This document shows positions 15,114-18,311 of a DNA stretch of 18,311 nucleotides, one piece after another. A model generated the notes under the pieces. That model saw only the letters and a program-made list of their open reading frames with translations, had not been told where the DNA came from and ran no database searches. The stretch is taken from contig QIEB01000476.1 in the NCBI GenBank assembly GCA_003229495.1, positions 1-18,311 on the forward strand, in the 5' to 3' direction. This DNA comes from Flammeovirgaceae bacterium. GTDB lineage: Bacteria > Bacteroidota > Bacteroidia > Cytophagales > Cyclobacteriaceae. Both the position numbers and the translations under genes were made by a program. How positions within the stretch are numbered: position 1 is the first letter of the stretch; the number at the start of each line of letters is the position of its first letter.

Positions 15114-15977
15114 ATGAGACAACTCAAGATTAGCAAGCAGATTACCAACCGGGAAAGTCAGTCTCTTGATAAATACTTACAAGAGATTGGGAAGGTCGAC
15201 TTACTTACTCCCGATGAGGAAGTTACCCTTGCCCAAAAGATCCGGGAAGGTGATCAAATGGCTCTGGAAAAACTGACAAAAGCCAATTTGCGCTTTGTAG
15301 TATCCGTAGCCAAGCAATATCAAAACCAGGGACTATCCCTGGGTGACCTAATCAACGAAGGTAATCTTGGCCTGATCAAAGCAGCACAAAGATTTGATGA
15401 AACAAGAGGCTTTAAATTTATCTCATATGCCGTATGGTGGATAAGACAATCCATCCTACAGGCATTGGCAGAACAATCCCGCATCGTACGATTACCCCTA
15501 AACAGAGTTGGATCTTTAAATAAAATCTCAAAAACCTTCTCTGAGCTGGAACAAAAGTTTGAACGTGAGCCTTCTCCAGATGAGTTGGCAGAGGTTTTAG
15601 AAGTAACTACTTCCGAGGTGGTTGATACCATGAAAATATCCGGAAGACATGTTTCTATGGATGCGCCGTTCGTACAGGGCGAAGAAAATAGTCTTCTGGA
15701 TGTCTTGGAAAATGATGGTGAGCAAACTCCGGATAATGAGTTGATGAATGATAGCCTCCGTCGTGAGGTTCAAAGGGCATTATCTACTTTGACCCAGAGA
15801 GAAGCGGATGTGATCAAATTATATTTTGGTCTAAATGGCGAGCACAGCATGACTTTAGAGGAAATTGGGGAAAAGTTTAATTTAACTCGTGAAAGGGTAA
15901 GACAGATAAAAGAAAAAGCCATTAGAAGGTTGCGCCATACCTCAAGAAGTAAAACTCTAAAACCATATCTTGGATGA
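15114..15977 (+). CDS. rpoD: Primary sigma factor, Bacteroidota type (sigma-A)
   Basis: A 287-residue housekeeping sigma-70. It is short, as in Bacteroidota, because the N-terminal region 1.1 and the large non-conserved insertion are absent. Region 1.2 covers about 16-50 (DKYLQEIGKVDLLTPDEE). Region 2 covers about 54-124, with the core-binding GDLINEGNLGLIKAAQRFD and the minus-7 recognition and melting segment 'RGFKFISYAVWWIRQSILQA'. Region 3 covers about 133-207, including the acidic finger region VLENDGEQTPDNE. Region 4 covers about 220-275, with the helix-turn-helix 'MTLEEIGEKFNLTRERVRQI'. It directs transcription from promoters of the TTTG/TAnnTTTG kind seen upstream of rpsO and the tRNA here. 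A strong terminator follows it. Confidence 0.97.
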   Translation: MRQLKISKQITNRESQSLDKYLQEIGKVDLLTPDEEVTLAQKIREGDQMALEKLTKANLRFVVSVAKQYQNQGLSLGDLINEGNLGLIKAAQRFDETRGFKFISYAVWWIRQSILQALAEQSRIVRLPLNRVGSLNKISKTFSELEQKFEREPSPDELAEVLEVTTSEVVDTMKISGRHVSMDAPFVQGEENSLLDVLENDGEQTPDNELMNDSLRREVQRALSTLTQREADVIKLYFGLNGEHSMTLEEIGEKFNLTRERVRQIKEKAIRRLRHTSRSKTLKPYLG

Positions 15978-16002
15978 GATAAACTCTACTAAATTACCAA
16001 GG

Positions 16003-16029
16003 AAGCCCCGCCATCGGCGGGGTTTTTTT
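16003..16029 (+). terminator. Strong intrinsic terminator after rpoD
   Basis: CCCCGCC (16006-16012) pairs perfectly with GGCGGGG (16016-16022) around the three-base loop ATC, followed by seven T residues (16023-16029). AAG before the stem can extend pairing into the T-run. It separates rpoD from trxB. Confidence 0.93.
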
Positions 16030-16082
16030 ATGAAATAATTGCTAAATTAAGGCGTTTATTGGAGAACCTTAATAAAAACCTA

Positions 16083-17024
16083 ATGCCTGAAGAAGTGAAC
16101 GTCCTGATACTAGGCTCAGGGCCAGCTGGCTATACAGCCGCTATATATGCTGCACGTGCTGGTTTGAATCCTGTGATGTACCAGGGAGGACAACCAGGCG
16201 GACAACTGACCATTACCAATGATGTAGAGAATTATCCCGGCTATCCTGAAGGAGTGATAGGCCCGGAAATGATGGTGGACTTTCAAAAACAAGCTGAACG
16301 CTTTGGTACAGACAATCGATATGGACTGGCGACCTCCGTGGATTTTTCAGCATATCCATTGAAGGTCACCATCGACAATAAACACCAGATACTTGCCAAT
16401 TCAGTAATCATTAGCACCGGTGCTTCAGCAAAATGGTTGGGGATACCATCAGAAACACGCCTGAATGGAAAAGGTGTGTCAGCTTGTGCCGTTTGCGACG
16501 GATTTTTCTTTAAGGGACAAGAAGTTGCGGTGGTAGGTGGAGGTGACACTGCAGCAGAAGAAGCTATCTATTTGGCTAAACTGTGTTCTAAGGTTTATTT
16601 GTTTGTTCGCAGGGATGAGTTGAGGGCTTCAAATATAATGCAGCAAAGAGTAATGAACACCTCCAACCTTGAGATCTTATGGAATACTGAAACTGATGAA
16701 ATCCTGGGAGAGGATGAAGTAGAAGCAGTAAGAGTTTTCAATAATAAGACTGGAGAAAAAAGGGAGATTCCTATAGGAGGGTTTTTTGTAGCCATTGGAC
16801 ATCAACCAAACACAGAAATCTTTAGGGATTATCTGGACATGGATGAAAATGACTATATTAAAACCGTACCCGGTTCAACCGTCACTAATGTGGAGGGAGT
16901 ATTTGCATCAGGCGATGCCCAGGATCATATTTATCGACAGGCGGTTACCGCAGCTGGTACTGGTTGTATGGCTGCATTGGATGCGGAAAGATTCCTCAGC
17001 GCCAAAGAATTGGAAGCCGTTTAA
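16083..17024 (+). CDS. trxB: Thioredoxin-disulfide reductase
   Basis: A 313-residue FAD-dependent cytoplasmic enzyme that reduces thioredoxin with NADPH. The FAD-binding GSGPAGYTAA is at 11-20, with GGQPGGQL and 'NDVENYPGYPEG' following. The redox-active CAVC is Cys135-Cys138 and is followed by DG. The NADPH site has VVGGGDTAAEEA (150-161) and VRRDELRAS, whose two Arg residues hold the 2'-phosphate. GVFASGDAQD (272-281) and YRQAVTAAGTGCMAA form the C-terminal FAD contact. I chose the ATG at 16083. A TTG at 16059 in the same frame would add eight residues, and neither start has a convincing ribosome-binding site. The stop and the next ATG are one base apart, so it is co-transcribed with the peptidase gene. 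Confidence 0.95.
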   Translation: MPEEVNVLILGSGPAGYTAAIYAARAGLNPVMYQGGQPGGQLTITNDVENYPGYPEGVIGPEMMVDFQKQAERFGTDNRYGLATSVDFSAYPLKVTIDNKHQILANSVIISTGASAKWLGIPSETRLNGKGVSACAVCDGFFFKGQEVAVVGGGDTAAEEAIYLAKLCSKVYLFVRRDELRASNIMQQRVMNTSNLEILWNTETDEILGEDEVEAVRVFNNKTGEKREIPIGGFFVAIGHQPNTEIFRDYLDMDENDYIKTVPGSTVTNVEGVFASGDAQDHIYRQAVTAAGTGCMAALDAERFLSAKELEAV

Positions 17025-17025
17025 T

Positions 17026-17958
17026 ATGCAAATACCTATTCTTTCAGCATTATTGACTTTATTGATAGTACCTGCTGCGGCCCAGGTTGCCGGACCATTG
17101 AATCAAGTCTCCATGAATCGGGAAATAGAGAGGTGGGAACCTGCAGAAGACACCACTTCGGTGGAATATATTATCGAGGAGTGGATCGAAAATTTGGTAA
17201 TTGATCCTAAATTGCAAATTAATGAAGGGCTCAGCATTGATTGTGTTTGGGTTAACCGGCATTCCTATTTTTCACACTGGAATTCTGGAAAGATCAACCC
17301 TTATAAACTAGACGGCGCTAAATATAAGGACACTTTAAGTGTACATATCAACGACTCGTTGGCCACTGTCAATTGGTCACCTCCGGTTGTCAATACCCGT
17401 ATTACTTCACCATTTGGTTTTCGAAGATATCGCTGGCATTATGGAACAGATCTGAAGGTGTTTTATGGAGACTCCGTGGGCGCCGCTTTTGACGGAATTG
17501 TTCGCATCGTAGACTATGAGCGTTATGGCTACGGGCGTTATGTGGTTTTAAGACATTTGAACGGCTTTGAAACCTTGTACGGTCATTTGTCAAAGGCCAA
17601 AGTTAAAGTAGGTGAAACGGTGAAAGCAGGTGAACTGGTGGGGTTAGGAGGAAGCACCGGTCGCAGTACCGGTACCCATTTGCATTTTGAAATAAGGTAT
17701 CAAGGTAATGCTATCGATCCTGCTACCATCTATGATTTCACATCCGACTGTCTGTTAACTGATACATATTTCATCACTCCCGCCAGTTTTCAGTACCTGG
17801 TTGATGCTCGAAAAGTAAGGTATCATCGTATCAAAGGTGGGGATACTCTTGGACATATCAGCCAGCGTTATGGCGTTTCAGTAAGCCGGTTATGCAGGTT
17901 GAATGGAATAAGCCGAAAAACCATGCTGCGCATTGGTCGCAGACTACGAATTAACTAA
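17026..17958 (+). CDS. Secreted M23 metallopeptidase with C-terminal LysM
   Basis: A 310-residue cell-wall endopeptidase or activator. The start is set at the ATG at 17026, one base after the trxB stop, because it gives a proper signal peptide (MQIPILSALLTLLIVPAAAQ). An upstream extension in the same frame lies inside trxB and lacks any secretion signal. The M23 domain spans about 124-235. It begins TRITSPFGFR, with zinc ligands His138 and Asp142 (HYGTD), catalytic His187 (LYGHLS) and His218/His220 (THLHFE). All key residues are present, so it should be active on peptidoglycan cross-bridges. A LysM domain (about 266-308, YHRIKGGDTLGHISQRYG) binds glycan. The N-terminal 100 residues are not recognised. 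It is followed after one base by bshB1. Confidence 0.92.
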   Translation: MQIPILSALLTLLIVPAAAQVAGPLNQVSMNREIERWEPAEDTTSVEYIIEEWIENLVIDPKLQINEGLSIDCVWVNRHSYFSHWNSGKINPYKLDGAKYKDTLSVHINDSLATVNWSPPVVNTRITSPFGFRRYRWHYGTDLKVFYGDSVGAAFDGIVRIVDYERYGYGRYVVLRHLNGFETLYGHLSKAKVKVGETVKAGELVGLGGSTGRSTGTHLHFEIRYQGNAIDPATIYDFTSDCLLTDTYFITPASFQYLVDARKVRYHRIKGGDTLGHISQRYGVSVSRLCRLNGISRKTMLRIGRRLRIN

Positions 17959-17959
17959 C

Positions 17960-18311
17960 ATGAAATTAGATATACTGGTGCTTTCGGCCCATCCGGATGA
18001 TGCAGAATTGGGCTGTGGCGGTACTATGATTCAGGCAGCTGCCAGAGGACGGCAGGTAGGTATCGTGGATTTGACCAGAGGGGAATTAGGTACCAGAGGC
18101 AGTGTGGAGATTCGTGAAAATGAGGCGAGCAAATCGATGGAAATCATGGGGTTGGCTTTGAGGGAAAACCTGGGTTTTCGCGATGGATTTTTTACTAATG
18201 ATGAGACCCATCAGATGGCCCTTATTCAACTAATTCGCAAATATCAACCGGACATTGTGCTGGCGGCAGCTCCTAGTGATCGGCACCCGGATCATCCTCC
18301 GGCTTCAGCTT
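17960..18311 (+). CDS. bshB1: Bacillithiol biosynthesis deacetylase BshB1 (5' part, runs off the window)
   Basis: The first 117 residues of a PIG-L/LmbE-family zinc deacetylase. BshB1 removes the acetyl group from N-acetylglucosaminyl-malate on the way to bacillithiol, the low-molecular-weight thiol of Firmicutes and many Bacteroidota. The zinc and catalytic motif AHPDDAELGCGG is at residues 10-21. VDLTRGELGTRGS (38-50) and 'RENLGFRDGFFTNDE' (69-83) are typical of BshB1 rather than other LmbE proteins. DRHPDHPPA near the edge carries the second metal motif. The ATG at 17960 is one base after the peptidase stop. Its place in an operon with trxB groups two thiol-redox functions. The C-terminal half is outside the window. 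Confidence 0.93.
   Translation, partial: MKLDILVLSAHPDDAELGCGGTMIQAAARGRQVGIVDLTRGELGTRGSVEIRENEASKSMEIMGLALRENLGFRDGFFTNDETHQMALIQLIRKYQPDIVLAAAPSDRHPDHPPASA

Noticed and set aside
16795..17025. Longer N-terminus for the M23 peptidase
   Set aside because: It lies entirely in an alternative frame of trxB and would bury the signal peptide that starts at 17026.
1..18311. CRISPR array, transposon, prophage or defence system
   Set aside because: I saw no regularly spaced repeats, no transposase, integrase or phage genes, and no nuclease or toxin modules on either strand; every intact gene belongs to sugar metabolism or core functions or is a single unknown lipoprotein.

Overview
The window looks like the chromosome of a member of the Bacteroidota, most likely of the Cytophagia. 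The evidence is a short 287-residue primary sigma factor without the long variable insertion, an LptF/LptG-type permease with a long internal insertion next to a START-like protein, a bacillithiol-type deacetylase (bshB1), many lipoproteins, little Shine-Dalgarno signal, and promoter boxes of the Bacteroidota type (TTTG, then TAnnTTTG). The genus cannot be fixed from the sequence alone.

Left part (1-9966): a carbohydrate-utilisation locus. On the minus strand are the start of a secreted protein that runs off the edge (1-126) and a lipoprotein with a five-bladed glycosidase propeller (233-1156). On the plus strand are a decayed small lipoprotein gene (1222-1567), a conserved lipoprotein of unknown function (1569-2408), a gene broken by an 8-bp tandem duplication (2559-3517), two MFS sugar porters (3535-4881 and 5068-6486) with a glycosidase-like C-terminal scrap between them (4897-5040), an enolase-superfamily mannonate dehydratase (6494-7705), an SDR dehydrogenase (7716-8513), a deletion scar joining the start of an SMP-30 lactonase to the end of a third sugar porter (8517-8641), and a secreted SGNH hydrolase (8689-9966). 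Together these suggest uptake of a monosaccharide or uronate released by extracytoplasmic enzymes and its oxidation and dehydration to a 2-keto-3-deoxy sugar acid. The locus is visibly eroding: four separate relics or frameshifts lie among intact genes.

Right part (10032-18311): core genome. A minus-strand tRNA-Met(CAT) marks the boundary. It is followed on the plus strand by a START-like protein, an LptF/LptG-like permease, rpsO, pnp, rpoD, a strong intrinsic terminator, trxB, a secreted M23 peptidase with a LysM domain, and the first third of bshB1. This part is compact, and every frame in it is intact.

I found no CRISPR array, transposase, phage gene or recognisable defence system. The most noteworthy content is the record of gene decay in the sugar locus: an SMP-30/MFS deletion fusion, an ORF whose frame is restored exactly by removing one copy of an 8-bp duplication, and a short glycosidase tail. 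The intact dehydratase and dehydrogenase have lost their apparent lactonase partner, at least within this window.
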